Shown here: positions 1 through 8,480 of the stretch, piece after piece | Numbering within the stretch: position 1 is the stretch's first letter | Layout: every line of letters begins with the position of its first letter | Assembly (NCBI RefSeq): GCF_900102785.1 | Contig: NZ_FNGC01000009.1 | Location: 124,001 to 188,000, forward strand | DNA: 64,000 bases | Reading direction: 5' to 3' | Source of the DNA: Arthrobacter sp. ok362 | GTDB lineage: Bacteria > Actinomycetota > Actinomycetes > Actinomycetales > Micrococcaceae | The notes under the pieces: model-generated | What the model was told of the DNA's origin: nothing | Seen by the model: the letters and a program-made list of their open reading frames with translations, nothing else | The model's database searches: none | Position numbers and translations under genes: made by a program

Positions 1-943
1 AGAGCACGTCCTTGGTGATGAACCTGCCGTATGCCAGTGCGCCGAAGGCGGCGATGTAGCCGCCCTGCAGGAGGGCGTTGCCGACAAAGGAGTCCCAGGA
101 AACCGGCTGGCGGAGCAGATCGCCAAAGTCCAGCCAGTAGTGGCTGAACAGCCAGGGATGCAGCCACTCAAGCTGCGGCAGCGCGTCCAGGACCTGGGCG
201 ACGACCGAGAGCACCACGGTGGCCGCCATAGCCCCCACCGGAACGTCCGTCAGGGTCGAGACGAACAGGCCGATCGCCGACAATCCCAGCAGTGAAACCG
301 CCAGGTAAGCGGCGATCAGCAGGAGCCGGACCACTGCCTCGCCGGGGTCGATCGTGTCGCCGGAAAGCAGGGTCACCGGCCCCACAGGGAAGAGCGCCGC
401 GCCGATTCCGGCCCCGGTCAGGGCCACCACGAGCGGGGCAACGACCACGAACACAGCCGTCCCGGCATATTTGACGATCAATAGACGGATCCGCCCGGCC
501 GGGCCCACGAGCAGGTAGCGCAGGGTCCCCTGCCCTGCCTCACCGGCGATCGTGTCTCCGGCCACGACACCGACGGTTAGCGGCAGGAACAGCGGAACGG
601 AAACCACCATGGCCGTGACGCCCACGAACAGGCCGTTCTGGGCGATCCGGTCCAGGAAGGCGGGCCCGCGGCCCGGCGGCACGGCCGAGGAGACCCGCAC
701 CGCGACGGCGATCAGGACCGGGATGGCCGCCAGCGCGCACAACATGGCCCATGTCCTGCGGCGGCGGAACAGCACGCCGAGCTCGGACGCCAGCAGTCCG
801 CCGGTCAGGGACCCGCGCCGGGCCGGCGGGCCGGCTGCCCCGACGTCGCCGCTTGCGCCGGCGGGCGCTCCCCTGCGGCCGCCGGCCGGGGCGGCTGATG
901 GGCCGGCTGGTGGTTCGCCCAAAGATGAGCTGTTATTGGACAA
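1..943 (-). CDS. ABC-2 type transporter permease, C-terminus off window
   Basis: Membrane subunit of an ABC exporter, running off the left edge, so the last membrane segments are not seen (about 314 codons present). A hydrophilic Ala/Pro/Gly-rich head of about 40 residues is followed by at least five hydrophobic segments. The loop GEAGQGTLRYLLVGPAGR after the second segment is the pattern seen in ABC-2 permeases. The start is TTG at 943: it overlaps the end of the ATPase gene by 11 bases and has GGGGGAGG about 9 bases upstream, while no ATG fits. It is translationally coupled to the ATPase, so the two probably form one exporter. The substrate is unknown. Confidence 0.85.
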   Translation of the reverse strand, partial: MSNNSSSLGEPPAGPSAAPAGGRRGAPAGASGDVGAAGPPARRGSLTGGLLASELGVLFRRRRTWAMLCALAAIPVLIAVAVRVSSAVPPGRGPAFLDRIAQNGLFVGVTAMVVSVPLFLPLTVGVVAGDTIAGEAGQGTLRYLLVGPAGRIRLLIVKYAGTAVFVVVAPLVVALTGAGIGAALFPVGPVTLLSGDTIDPGEAVVRLLLIAAYLAVSLLGLSAIGLFVSTLTDVPVGAMAATVVLSVVAQVLDALPQLEWLHPWLFSHYWLDFGDLLRQPVSWDSFVGNALLQGGYIAAFGALAYGRFITKDVL

Positions 944-2003
944 CGTCGAACCCCTCCCCCGTCAATGCCACAAACCGGTCCTCGAGGCTGGCCTGTTCGG
1001 TCGCGAAGCCGCGGACCCGGACCCCCGCGGCCACGAGGGCCGCCACCACAGCTTCCGGTTCCACGGCCAGATCCGACCCTGCGTCCCGGGCTGCCCCGAC
1101 TGGCCGCGCCGCAGGCAGTGACGCGAACAGGGCCGCGTCCGCCCCGGAGACGGCGGCACCGGAAGCAGCGCCTGCGGAAGTGCGGCCGTCGGCGCTCAAG
1201 GTCGCGGTCAGACCCAAGCCGGTCAGCACCTGCGCCGCGGTACCCGGGTCCGGGGTCAGCACGCGGATCCTTGCGTGGCCCGCCCCGCGCAGTTCCGCCA
1301 GGGTTCCCTGCGCCACAAGCCGGCCCGCGCTCATGATGGCCGCGTGCGTGCAGATCTGCTCGACCTCGGCCAGCAGGTGGCTGGAGACGAACACCGTAGC
1401 GCCGCCCGCCGCGAGCGATCGCACGAGGCTCCGCACTTCACGCGTGCCCTGGGGATCCAGCCCATTGGTGGGCTCGTCCAGCACCAGGAGCTCCCGCGGA
1501 GCGAGCAGGGCGTTGGCGATCCCCAGCCGCTGCTTCATGCCCAGCGAATAGGCCCGGACCAGCTTGTCCGCCGCGTGCGTTAGACCCACCCGTTCCAGGG
1601 CTGACTGGACGCGGGCATGCCGCGTCGCCGCCGAACCGAAGGGGTCCGCGGCGTCCATGCGGCGCAGGTTGGCCGCGCCGGAGAGGAACGGGTAGAACGC
1701 CGGTCCCTCGACCAGCGCCCCGACCCGGGGAAGCACGTCAGCCAGTTTTCGGGGCATCTCCTCGCCCAGGACGCGCATGGAGCCGCCGGTGGCCGTGGCC
1801 AGGCCGAGCAGGAGCCTGATGGTGGTGGTCTTCCCCGAGCCGTTCGGGCCCAGAAAGCCGAAGACCGCGCCTTTCGGCACGGCCAGATCGACGCCGTCGA
1901 CAGCCAACTGCTGGCCGAACCGTTTGGTCAGGCCCCCGGTCTCGATACTCAGCTCGATACCCGGCCCGGCCCCCAGCCCGGCCCCCGGCCCGCCGGCGCT
2001 CAC
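933..2003 (-). CDS. ABC transporter ATP-binding protein
   Basis: Cytoplasmic ATPase powering the permease encoded just downstream. Walker A GPNGSGKT lies at residues 52-59, the signature YSLGMKQR at about 152-159, and Walker B LLVLDEP at 172-178 followed by TNGLD and a switch histidine (SSHLL). The roughly 100 residues after the nucleotide-binding domain are a variable extension, as in the drug/bacitracin/Nod-type ABC-A exporters. The start is GTG at 2003 with no clear Shine-Dalgarno; the Gly-rich first 15 residues may not be translated. It lies 40 bases after the LolA-like gene and overlaps the permease, suggesting a three-gene operon. Confidence 0.92.
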   Translation of the reverse strand: MSAGGPGAGLGAGPGIELSIETGGLTKRFGQQLAVDGVDLAVPKGAVFGFLGPNGSGKTTTIRLLLGLATATGGSMRVLGEEMPRKLADVLPRVGALVEGPAFYPFLSGAANLRRMDAADPFGSAATRHARVQSALERVGLTHAADKLVRAYSLGMKQRLGIANALLAPRELLVLDEPTNGLDPQGTREVRSLVRSLAAGGATVFVSSHLLAEVEQICTHAAIMSAGRLVAQGTLAELRGAGHARIRVLTPDPGTAAQVLTGLGLTATLSADGRTSAGAASGAAVSGADAALFASLPAARPVGAARDAGSDLAVEPEAVVAALVAAGVRVRGFATEQASLEDRFVALTGEGFDVVQ

Positions 2004-2043
2004 GCGGCCGTCACCGGACGGCCGCCGGATACCGCGCCCGTAA

Positions 2044-3135
2044 TCACTTCTGCGCGGCGGCGGCCTGGAGCCGCTCCACTGGCACGGAGCCGGCGACGAC
2101 CCGACCGTCGTCGAGCACCAAAACGTTCACCAGCGCTGTGGACAAGAGTCGGCCGCCCTGGACCGGAACGGTGGCCTGTCCGAGCAGGGCCGGGGCCGTG
2201 GCGTCCGAGGCCGGGCCGGCCGTTCCCGCCGGGAACACAGCCACCGAATCCCAGCCGGAGCCGGTGACGGCCGGCTTGCGGGTGCTGTCCTTGGCTGCCG
2301 GCGCCGTAGCGTTCCCGGAGTCTTTTCCGTGCTTGCGCTCTGGAACCGTTACCGGGATCTCCTTGACGGTGGCGCCCGGCGGCGGGCTGAACGTGAAGAC
2401 CGCCGCGTCGGGGGCCCCGAGGGTCAGGCTCGTGTAGGTGACGCGGAAGGCGGGATCCGACTGTCCGCGCGCCTTGATCTCGACGCCCAGCGGCAGCCCG
2501 GTCTGGCCGTCAACGGCTACAGCGATGGACCCCACCAGGGTCGCATCGGATTTCGGCGTGAGCACCAGGTTGTAGGCGGCCCGGCCGGCTACTTGGACGT
2601 CGGCGCCCACCGTCACGTCGGTGCCCGGTTCGATCTTGGCCAAAAGCACCGCGGCGAGCTGGTCCGGGGTGGCCGTGGCGTCCCTGCCGTCGCCGTGATG
2701 GTCGGCGGCGCCGGCCGGCAGCTGGACATGGGAGGCCGTGTTGTCCTTGGAGTTGTAGAACCAAACCTCGTTGCCGTGGCGGACGGCGTTGCGTTCGGCC
2801 AGCCGGTCCATCACCTGGATGCGGGCGTTGTCCGGGCCGTCGCGATAGACCCGCGCGGTGTGCGGACCTGTCAGCAGTTCGAGCCAGGCGGTGCTTGACG
2901 AGTCCGAGCCGGCACTGGTCTTGGGGAGCTCGGGAAGACCGAGCTCGGAGGACTGTTCCAGGGTTCCGGAGAGGGCAGGCTCGCGGTGCTGGGCGATCAA
3001 CTGCAGGACCTGCTCCGGTGTCTTGGGCGGCAGGGGATCCCCGGCGCTGGCGGGCAGGGATCCGGCCAGCGCGCCGGCGGCGATGACGGCAGGAACGGCG
3101 ACGGCGGGCAGCCAGCGCAGCCACTTGCGCGTCAT
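2044..3135 (-). CDS. LolA-like secreted/lipoprotein-carrier fold protein
   Basis: 363 residues. The N-terminus has two Arg/Lys-flanked residues then a hydrophobic stretch ending ASAG, a Sec signal peptide of about 32 residues. The mature part (TPEQVLQLIAQ..., then beta-rich repeats with VWFYNSKDNT and FTFSPPPGATV) resembles the LolA/LolB/RseB fold and DUF2092 proteins. In actinobacteria such proteins are often encoded upstream of an ABC-2 exporter, as here, and probably act at the outer face of the membrane. A 45-residue low-complexity Lys/Thr/Ala segment lies near residue 280. Function beyond the fold is inferred. Confidence 0.75.
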   Translation of the reverse strand: MTRKWLRWLPAVAVPAVIAAGALAGSLPASAGDPLPPKTPEQVLQLIAQHREPALSGTLEQSSELGLPELPKTSAGSDSSSTAWLELLTGPHTARVYRDGPDNARIQVMDRLAERNAVRHGNEVWFYNSKDNTASHVQLPAGAADHHGDGRDATATPDQLAAVLLAKIEPGTDVTVGADVQVAGRAAYNLVLTPKSDATLVGSIAVAVDGQTGLPLGVEIKARGQSDPAFRVTYTSLTLGAPDAAVFTFSPPPGATVKEIPVTVPERKHGKDSGNATAPAAKDSTRKPAVTGSGWDSVAVFPAGTAGPASDATAPALLGQATVPVQGGRLLSTALVNVLVLDDGRVVAGSVPVERLQAAAAQK

Positions 3136-3244
3136 CGTGACCGCGCCTCGGGAAGAGTTGATCCGGATATCCGCGTCTGAGGTATGCGCGCTTCAGTGCA
3201 GCTCATAGGTCAACAGTACGCCTGGCCCCGGCAGCGCGGTTGCC

Positions 3245-4099
3245 CTACTTCAGCACATTGATGGTCAGTTCCACAGCGCCCAGCAGGAACGCGAGCACGG
3301 AGGTGCCCAGGCCTGCCACGAGCAGCAGACCGGGATGGGCGAGTCCCACCACTACCCGCCGCAGCCGCGGCCTGCCCCGCAGGAACTTCTTGGGCACGGT
3401 GCCGGGCTCCGGAGTTTGTTTCCATCCCCGGAGCCGACGCAGGAACCACGCGCAGCGGATGATGAAGGCCAGCCACAGCACGGAAACCACCAGCGGGATC
3501 CCGGCCAGCAGGAGGTTGAAGCCCACCGCGGTGACTTCGCGTTCGGACTCGCCGACGAGCGACTGAACGGTTGTTGAGATCGAGGCGCTCATGACCACGG
3601 ATACGCCCCACACGAGGAATCCGGCGATCAGGGCAAGGAAGCGGACAAAGAAGTGGCCCAGGACCGTGTCCCGGCGCGGCTTCAGGTACCGGCGAGGGGT
3701 GGCGTGCAGAAGGGCGACGGTTGCCAGCAGCGTCGGCAGGGCGGCCATGCCGACCAGCACGTACCAGGACCAGCCGGCCAGATCCAGGAATTCATCGGCC
3801 ACGATCAGCACTGCCCAGAACCCGGCCCATGCCCAGCCGGCCGTTAGCGGACGCCCCACGAGCCACGCCGGTAGCCACGCGTCCGGGTCCGCGTCCGGGT
3901 TTGCGGAGTCGGGAGCTCCGGCAGCTGGGTCCCCGGAGCCGGGAGCTCCGGCCGTTGGGGCGCCGGAGTCGGGAGCTTCGGCAGGTGGGGCGCCGGAGCC
4001 GGGGTTTTCGGGCGGCCGGGTATCAGGTACCGGGGTGCCCGCGGCGGGTATTGCGGTGGTCCCGGGTTTCTGGCCCTCGGTACCGCGAACTTCGCTCAT
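3245..4099 (-). CDS. hypothetical multi-pass membrane protein with Gly/Ala/Pro repeat head
   Basis: 284 residues, not assigned to a named family. Residues about 25-75 are a low-complexity head made of variants of GAPDSGAP, caused by an imperfect 30-base direct repeat at 3895-4015. After it come four to five hydrophobic helices (for example FWAVLIVADEFLDLAGWSW and LLLVAGLGTSVLAFLL). A TACAGT box ends 6 bases before the ATG, so the message is probably leaderless; this supports the start. It is a single gene, separated by about 110 bases from the LolA-like gene downstream. The number of repeat units may vary between strains. Confidence 0.65.
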   Translation of the reverse strand: MSEVRGTEGQKPGTTAIPAAGTPVPDTRPPENPGSGAPPAEAPDSGAPTAGAPGSGDPAAGAPDSANPDADPDAWLPAWLVGRPLTAGWAWAGFWAVLIVADEFLDLAGWSWYVLVGMAALPTLLATVALLHATPRRYLKPRRDTVLGHFFVRFLALIAGFLVWGVSVVMSASISTTVQSLVGESEREVTAVGFNLLLAGIPLVVSVLWLAFIIRCAWFLRRLRGWKQTPEPGTVPKKFLRGRPRLRRVVVGLAHPGLLLVAGLGTSVLAFLLGAVELTINVLK

Positions 4100-4105
4100 G
4101 GCCCC

Positions 4106-4111
4106 ACTGTA
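4106..4111 (-). promoter_or_regulatory. -10 box of a leaderless promoter
   Basis: TACAGT on the minus strand with six bases (GGGGCC) before the ATG at 4099. This spacing puts the expected transcript start at or next to the start codon. Confidence 0.5.
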
Positions 4112-4191
4112 GCGAGCCGGCCGCCCGCTCCGGCGTGCGCCGCCTGCCGCCGTTTGCGGCCCGGCGCTATTTGGGCCGTTCGCGCCCCGCG

Positions 4192-6939
4192 CTACCTGGC
4201 CGGCATTACGGTGCCGGCGGCGCCGTCGACCGTAACGTTGTCGCCTGTGGCGATCCTTGCAGTCGCGTCGGGGACCCCCACCACCGCGGGGATCCCGTAT
4301 TCCCGTGCGACGACGGCGCCGTGGGAGTTGGGCCCGCCCATTTCCATCACGAGACCGCCGGCCGTCAGGAACAACGGCGTCCAGCCGGGATCCGTGGACG
4401 GCGCCACGAGGATCTCGCCCGGTTCCAGGTGCGCGCCCTGGGGGTTCAGGATCACCCGGGCCCGGGCCGTCACGGTGCCGGCCGAGGCCGGCGTGCCGGA
4501 GAGCTGCCCCGCGCTGCCGTCAGCGCCCGCCGGGCCCCGGCCGCCTGCGCCGGTCTGCACTGCCCCGGTCTGCCCTGCCTTGATCTGCACTGCCTCGGGC
4601 TCGGTGCCGTCCGAGAGCAGCACGCGGGGAATGTGCCGGCGGCCCAGTTCAGCCGCGTACGCCTCCCGGCGCTGCGCCACGACACCCTGCAGCGCCTCGC
4701 CACCCACGCCCCGGTGCGCCTCGGCCAGGTCAACGAAGAAGATATCCTCCGCCGCATCGAGGGTCCCGGCCGCGGCGAGTTCGGCGCCCACGGCCGCAAG
4801 CTGCTGCCGGACGGCGCCGAACGCTTCCACGAGGTAGTACTTGGGCAGTTCCCGCAGACCCGCGAACATACGGGTCCGCCGCAGCGCAGCCCGCGCCAGT
4901 GCACCCCGCAGGCGGCTGCGCTGCCCCGCCGCAGCCACAAGCCGCCCTACCTGTGCCTCCGCCTCACGCGCCGCCCTGCCGAACTGGCGGTCCGGGGCCA
5001 GCGCCGGGTCATCCACTCGCAGATAGTTGGCCAAGACCCCGAGGATGTGGGTCGGGTCGTCAGACCAGCGGGGCATACCGACGTCGATCTCCGCCACGGC
5101 GCGTTGGCCGTACCTGCCCAGGAAGTCCGACAGCCCGGATTGCACGACGCCGGGAAGATCCGCTGCCCGGTAACGCCGGGCTATCTCGGGCAATGGATCC
5201 CCGAATACCGCCGCTGACGCCGGGTCGTTGCGGATGACGGTAGCCAGCGACCAGAGGTCCAGATCCATCTCGGTGGTCACATTGTTGGGCAGGCCCCGCA
5301 GGACTTCCTGCAACGCCCCGTTCCCGGGGTCCCCCGCGAGTTTTCCGGCCACGGCGAGCAAGGCGAACCCCAAAGCGGGCAGCGGCAGGATGGCGGGAAC
5401 CACGGCAAAGACGTCCCGGCCAAGGATCCGCTCAACGTGGTCCAGGCGCTGCGTGGCGGTGGCCCCGGCAGGCACCGCGAGCGCGACCCTGAGCTGTTCA
5501 CCCACATGGTCGGCCCGGCGCAGCGCCTCCTCGGGCCGGATGAGGCCGCGGATCAGGGTCTCCGGGACCCTCGCCCGGGCCGCCACCGGAACGATGTGAC
5601 GCAGGAGCCGCCACGGCGATCTTACGGTGACGGAGAACCTGGGGTCGGCGAAAAGGTTGCGCAGCACGGCCGCGGAGCGCGCCTCCATGACGTCGAATAC
5701 CCGGGGGACGATGGCGCGGCCGGCCTTGCTCCGGACCACGGGCGTGAGATCGAAGAAAATGCGCTGTCCGGCCTCCGCGTACGGCGCCGGCCCCTCACGG
5801 GGCACCGGCACCGGAAAATGCGCCGCCCCGGCGACCGAGGACGCAATCAGCCGGATACCGGCGAGGCCCATCGGCGTCAGGGGCCGGGTCAGCCCCTGGG
5901 CCAGGCTGAAGCACAGATAGACGCGGGGCGCGGGTCCGGACGGCGGCCTTTCCGGCATCGGATACAGCGTGGTGATGGGCCTGGACTGTGTCAGCCACAC
6001 GGCGCCGTCCTGGCCGATGGCCCATTCGAGGTCCTGCGGCGAGCCGAAGTGCACTTCCGCGCGGCGGCCCAGAAGCTCCAGCGCGGCCAGTTGGGCATCG
6101 TCCAGGCTGGGCGCCAAACCTGCGCCCGGTTGCGCCACCCGCTCGGTTCCGCCGCCGGGCAGCGGACGGATGATCATGCCCTTGTCCCCAAGCCTCCGCT
6201 CAAGGATCCGTCCCGTGGCGCCGTCGAGCACGAAGTGGTCCGGGTTGACGGCCCCGGACACCACGGCCTCGCCCAGCCCGGGACTGGCGTCGATGACGGC
6301 CTCGTGCCGCCGTCCGGTGACGGGGTTGGCCGTGAACAGCACTCCGGCCACGGCCGCGTCCACCATGCGCTGGACCACCACTGCGAGGGATACCGCCGAG
6401 GGCTCGATCCCCTGCACCGCCCGGTACGTCACCGCGCGGTCTGTCCACAGCGAGGCCCAGCATCGGCGGACGGCAGCCAGCACGGCATCCGCGCCGACCA
6501 CGTTCAGGAACGTGTCCTGCTGGCCGGCGAAACTGGCGAACGGCAGATCTTCGGCGGTGGCGGAGGACCGCACCGCGACCGCCCTGTCCGCGCCCAGCGC
6601 CGCATACGCGGCGCGCACGGCGGCGTCGATCCCGGCGGGGACATCGGCGTCGAGCACCAGCTCGCGGGCCTTCGCGGCCAGGGAAGCCAGCCCCGCCAGG
6701 TCATCGGGGGCGGTCGCGGCGAGGGCCCGGTGCACGTCCGCCAGCGCCGGGGAAGCCGTGGCGTCCAGGTAGGCCAGGGTGGTCAGGCAGAAGCCTGCGG
6801 GAACCGGAAGGCCGGCCCGAGCCAGTTCGCCCAAGTTGGCCGCCTTGCCGCCGACCTTGGCCAGCATGCCCTGGCCAAGGCATTCCAAAGCCAGGACCGG
6901 GCTGTCCCCGGCAGGGTCCGGCTCCCCGGGGTGCTCCAT
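4192..6939 (-). CDS. PEP-synthase/rifamycin-phosphotransferase-like dikinase
   Basis: 915 residues in three parts. Residues 1-330 are the PPDK/PEP-synthase ATP-grasp domain (KVGGKAANLGEL near 28-39, AVRSSATAEDLPFASFAGQ near 130, SPQDLEWAI and LTQSRPITTLYP at its end). Residues about 340-790 are a helical central domain. The end carries the swivelling phosphohistidine domain with GGPNSHGAVVAREYGIPAVVG, catalytic His about residue 873. Classical PpsA and PpdK have a C-terminal TIM barrel after the His domain; it is absent here. The order ATP-grasp, central domain, His domain is that of rifamycin phosphotransferase. The true substrate is unknown. ATG 6939 is preceded by GGAAGGACGG. A 40-residue Gln/Thr/Ala-rich repeat lies before the His domain. 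A DosR-like box is 35-54 bases upstream. Confidence 0.85.
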   Translation of the reverse strand: MEHPGEPDPAGDSPVLALECLGQGMLAKVGGKAANLGELARAGLPVPAGFCLTTLAYLDATASPALADVHRALAATAPDDLAGLASLAAKARELVLDADVPAGIDAAVRAAYAALGADRAVAVRSSATAEDLPFASFAGQQDTFLNVVGADAVLAAVRRCWASLWTDRAVTYRAVQGIEPSAVSLAVVVQRMVDAAVAGVLFTANPVTGRRHEAVIDASPGLGEAVVSGAVNPDHFVLDGATGRILERRLGDKGMIIRPLPGGGTERVAQPGAGLAPSLDDAQLAALELLGRRAEVHFGSPQDLEWAIGQDGAVWLTQSRPITTLYPMPERPPSGPAPRVYLCFSLAQGLTRPLTPMGLAGIRLIASSVAGAAHFPVPVPREGPAPYAEAGQRIFFDLTPVVRSKAGRAIVPRVFDVMEARSAAVLRNLFADPRFSVTVRSPWRLLRHIVPVAARARVPETLIRGLIRPEEALRRADHVGEQLRVALAVPAGATATQRLDHVERILGRDVFAVVPAILPLPALGFALLAVAGKLAGDPGNGALQEVLRGLPNNVTTEMDLDLWSLATVIRNDPASAAVFGDPLPEIARRYRAADLPGVVQSGLSDFLGRYGQRAVAEIDVGMPRWSDDPTHILGVLANYLRVDDPALAPDRQFGRAAREAEAQVGRLVAAAGQRSRLRGALARAALRRTRMFAGLRELPKYYLVEAFGAVRQQLAAVGAELAAAGTLDAAEDIFFVDLAEAHRGVGGEALQGVVAQRREAYAAELGRRHIPRVLLSDGTEPEAVQIKAGQTGAVQTGAGGRGPAGADGSAGQLSGTPASAGTVTARARVILNPQGAHLEPGEILVAPSTDPGWTPLFLTAGGLVMEMGGPNSHGAVVAREYGIPAVVGVPDATARIATGDNVTVDGAAGTVMPAR

Positions 6940-6973
6940 CCGCAAACCGTCCTTCCGACGCCGGACCTGTGGT

Positions 6974-6993
6974 CTCGGGACTTTAGTCGCCGA
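6974..6993. promoter_or_regulatory. DosR/DevR-like box before the dikinase gene
   Basis: The 20 bases match the mycobacterial DosR consensus TTSGGGACTWWAGTCCCSAA at 17 positions (core GGGACTTTAGTC). It overlaps the last codon of the USP gene and lies 35-54 bases before the dikinase start. DosR-type regulation is an inference from the motif; no regulator gene is in the window. Confidence 0.5.
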
Positions 6994-8017
6994 GCATCGG
7001 GCCGAAGCTGGCTCTGTCCGCCAGCCGCGGGTCGTCGCGGTCCGGCACCACCATGACCGGCCCCTTGGCGTGGTGGAGGACGCCGTCGGACGTGGAACCC
7101 AGCAGCATTCCGGCGAAGCCGCCGCGCCCGCGGGTGCCGACCACCACGAGTTCCACGTGCCGGCTGGCGTCAACCAGGATGTCGACGGGAGAGCCGTCCA
7201 CGAGCTGTGTCTCCACCTGGAGGGCGGGGAAGTGGCTCCGCAGCCAGGCCACGCCGGCGTCGAGCTGGACCTTGATATCGGCGAACAGGGCATCGCGGTC
7301 CATCGGGGTGGGCACCCATGCCAGCGAGCCGGTGTACTGCGGCACGGCGCACACGATCCGCAGCCGGGCGCCGAGCCGTTCGGTCTGGGCTGCGGCCTCC
7401 AGCACCGCGACGCGGGCCTGCTCGGAACCGTCGACGCCGGCCACCACGACGTTCTCGACCGGCTGGTGGCCGGACTTCGCGCGTTCGGCCAGGACGCGCT
7501 TGTCGTCAGTGGTTTCGCCCAGCCGGTCCGCGCAGATCAGCGGCACAGTCACGGTGGGGCACTTTGCGTGGGCGGGCAGCGCGCTGCTGACGGAGCCGAG
7601 CAGCCGGCCCACAAAGCCGCCGCGGCCGCGGGTACCGAAGACCAGAAGCTCCGCGGTTTCGCTGATTTCCAGCAGCACGCCGGACGCGTCCCCGTTTTCG
7701 ACGGAGGCGTCCACGTCGATGTTGTAAATCGCGACCTTGTCGAGGGCGTGCTTGAGAATGGCTTCGGCGCCCTCACGGATTACGGAGTCGTCCACCGTGG
7801 CGTAGCCGCCGTCGAGCCCGGAAGCGGCGAAGATCGGCACCGAATAGGCAGTCACGATGTGCAGCGGGCGGCGACGGCGCTCTGCCTCGCGGGCTGCCCA
7901 CACCAGGGCACAGTGGCTGTGGTCCGAGCCATCCACTCCCACAACGATTCCCCGTGGAGGCGCCGGTTCGCCGCCGGTCTCCCATGCCGGGTCCGGATGC
8001 ACCTGTTCACGGCCCAT
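6983..8017 (-). CDS. tandem universal stress protein (two UspA domains)
   Basis: 344 residues with two UspA domains. The first begins RGIVVGVDGSDHS near residue 22 and ends with the nucleotide-binding GTRGRGGFVGRLLGSVS; the second begins VVVAGVDGSEQA near 190 and ends GTRGRGGFAGMLLGSTS. Both keep the G-2x-G-9x-G(S/T) ATP-binding pattern. Such proteins bind ATP and support survival under hypoxia or starvation in actinobacteria. The start is ATG 8017, with GAGGAGG about 9 bases upstream; the open frame further upstream is not needed. It is followed after 43 bases by the dikinase gene, and a DosR-like box sits in between, suggesting a low-oxygen stress role. Confidence 0.92.
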   Translation of the reverse strand: MGREQVHPDPAWETGGEPAPPRGIVVGVDGSDHSHCALVWAAREAERRRRPLHIVTAYSVPIFAASGLDGGYATVDDSVIREGAEAILKHALDKVAIYNIDVDASVENGDASGVLLEISETAELLVFGTRGRGGFVGRLLGSVSSALPAHAKCPTVTVPLICADRLGETTDDKRVLAERAKSGHQPVENVVVAGVDGSEQARVAVLEAAAQTERLGARLRIVCAVPQYTGSLAWVPTPMDRDALFADIKVQLDAGVAWLRSHFPALQVETQLVDGSPVDILVDASRHVELVVVGTRGRGGFAGMLLGSTSDGVLHHAKGPVMVVPDRDDPRLADRASFGPMLGD

Positions 8018-8480
8018 GGGGTCCGCCTCCTCGCGATTCTTGCCTGATGTTGCGGCTATTCTGCCAGAAGTACCGCCGCCCGGCGTCCACCGGCGAGGCA
8101 ACCCGGAATCTGCGTGCAAGAACCCCTGTTTTCCTCACTATTCTCGGTTAATTGCGAACAATCAAGACGCCGGGCGTGCGTCCCTCGCGGGCCGCGCCCG
8201 AAGGATTTACGCAGAGTTAACACGCCGTTTCGTGGCGCGGATTCCCGGGCTTTTGGGACGTTTTCCGCGGGGTCCCGACCAAGGAAACCCCCGAAATCCG
8301 GCACCACAGCCAATGTCCTACCTCCTCTATCCATGGGCGGGAATCTTAGGTATCCTTCGAGGCACTGCTGAACCGAGACTGGTATTCCAGAACGCACCCG
8401 CAGGGGTCGCGGAACCAGGCCTCGGTCGGCGTCCGGGGTATTTCCCCGCGACTGGCACCATTTCGAGGAGGTACCCTGCA
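8018..8480. other. intergenic region without a gene (463 bp)
   Basis: A divergent regulatory region between the USP gene and the FAD/NAD-binding protein gene. It is less G+C-rich around 8120-8165. It contains half-sites GGGAC (8255-8259) and GTCCC (8272-8276) in inverted orientation, but spaced too far apart for a standard DosR box. GAGGAGG before 8481 is the ribosome site of the next gene. I see no convincing coding frame. Confidence 0.5.

Noticed and set aside
4192..6939. Rifamycin-inducible control of the dikinase
   Set aside because: No palindrome of the rifamycin-associated type was found upstream; the DosR-like box is the only clear element.
6940..7293. 118-residue N-terminal extension of the dikinase
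   Set aside because: It is the shadow of the USP gene read in another frame; ATG 6939 has a ribosome site and begins the ATP-grasp domain.
8250..8280. GGGAC/GTCCC pair as a DosR box before the FAD protein gene
   Set aside because: The half-sites are separated by 12 bases instead of the short spacing of a DosR box, and the flanks do not match.
7857..8480. Upstream extension of the FAD/NAD-binding protein
   Set aside because: It overlaps the USP gene and its control region; AGGAGG before GTG 8481 marks the start.
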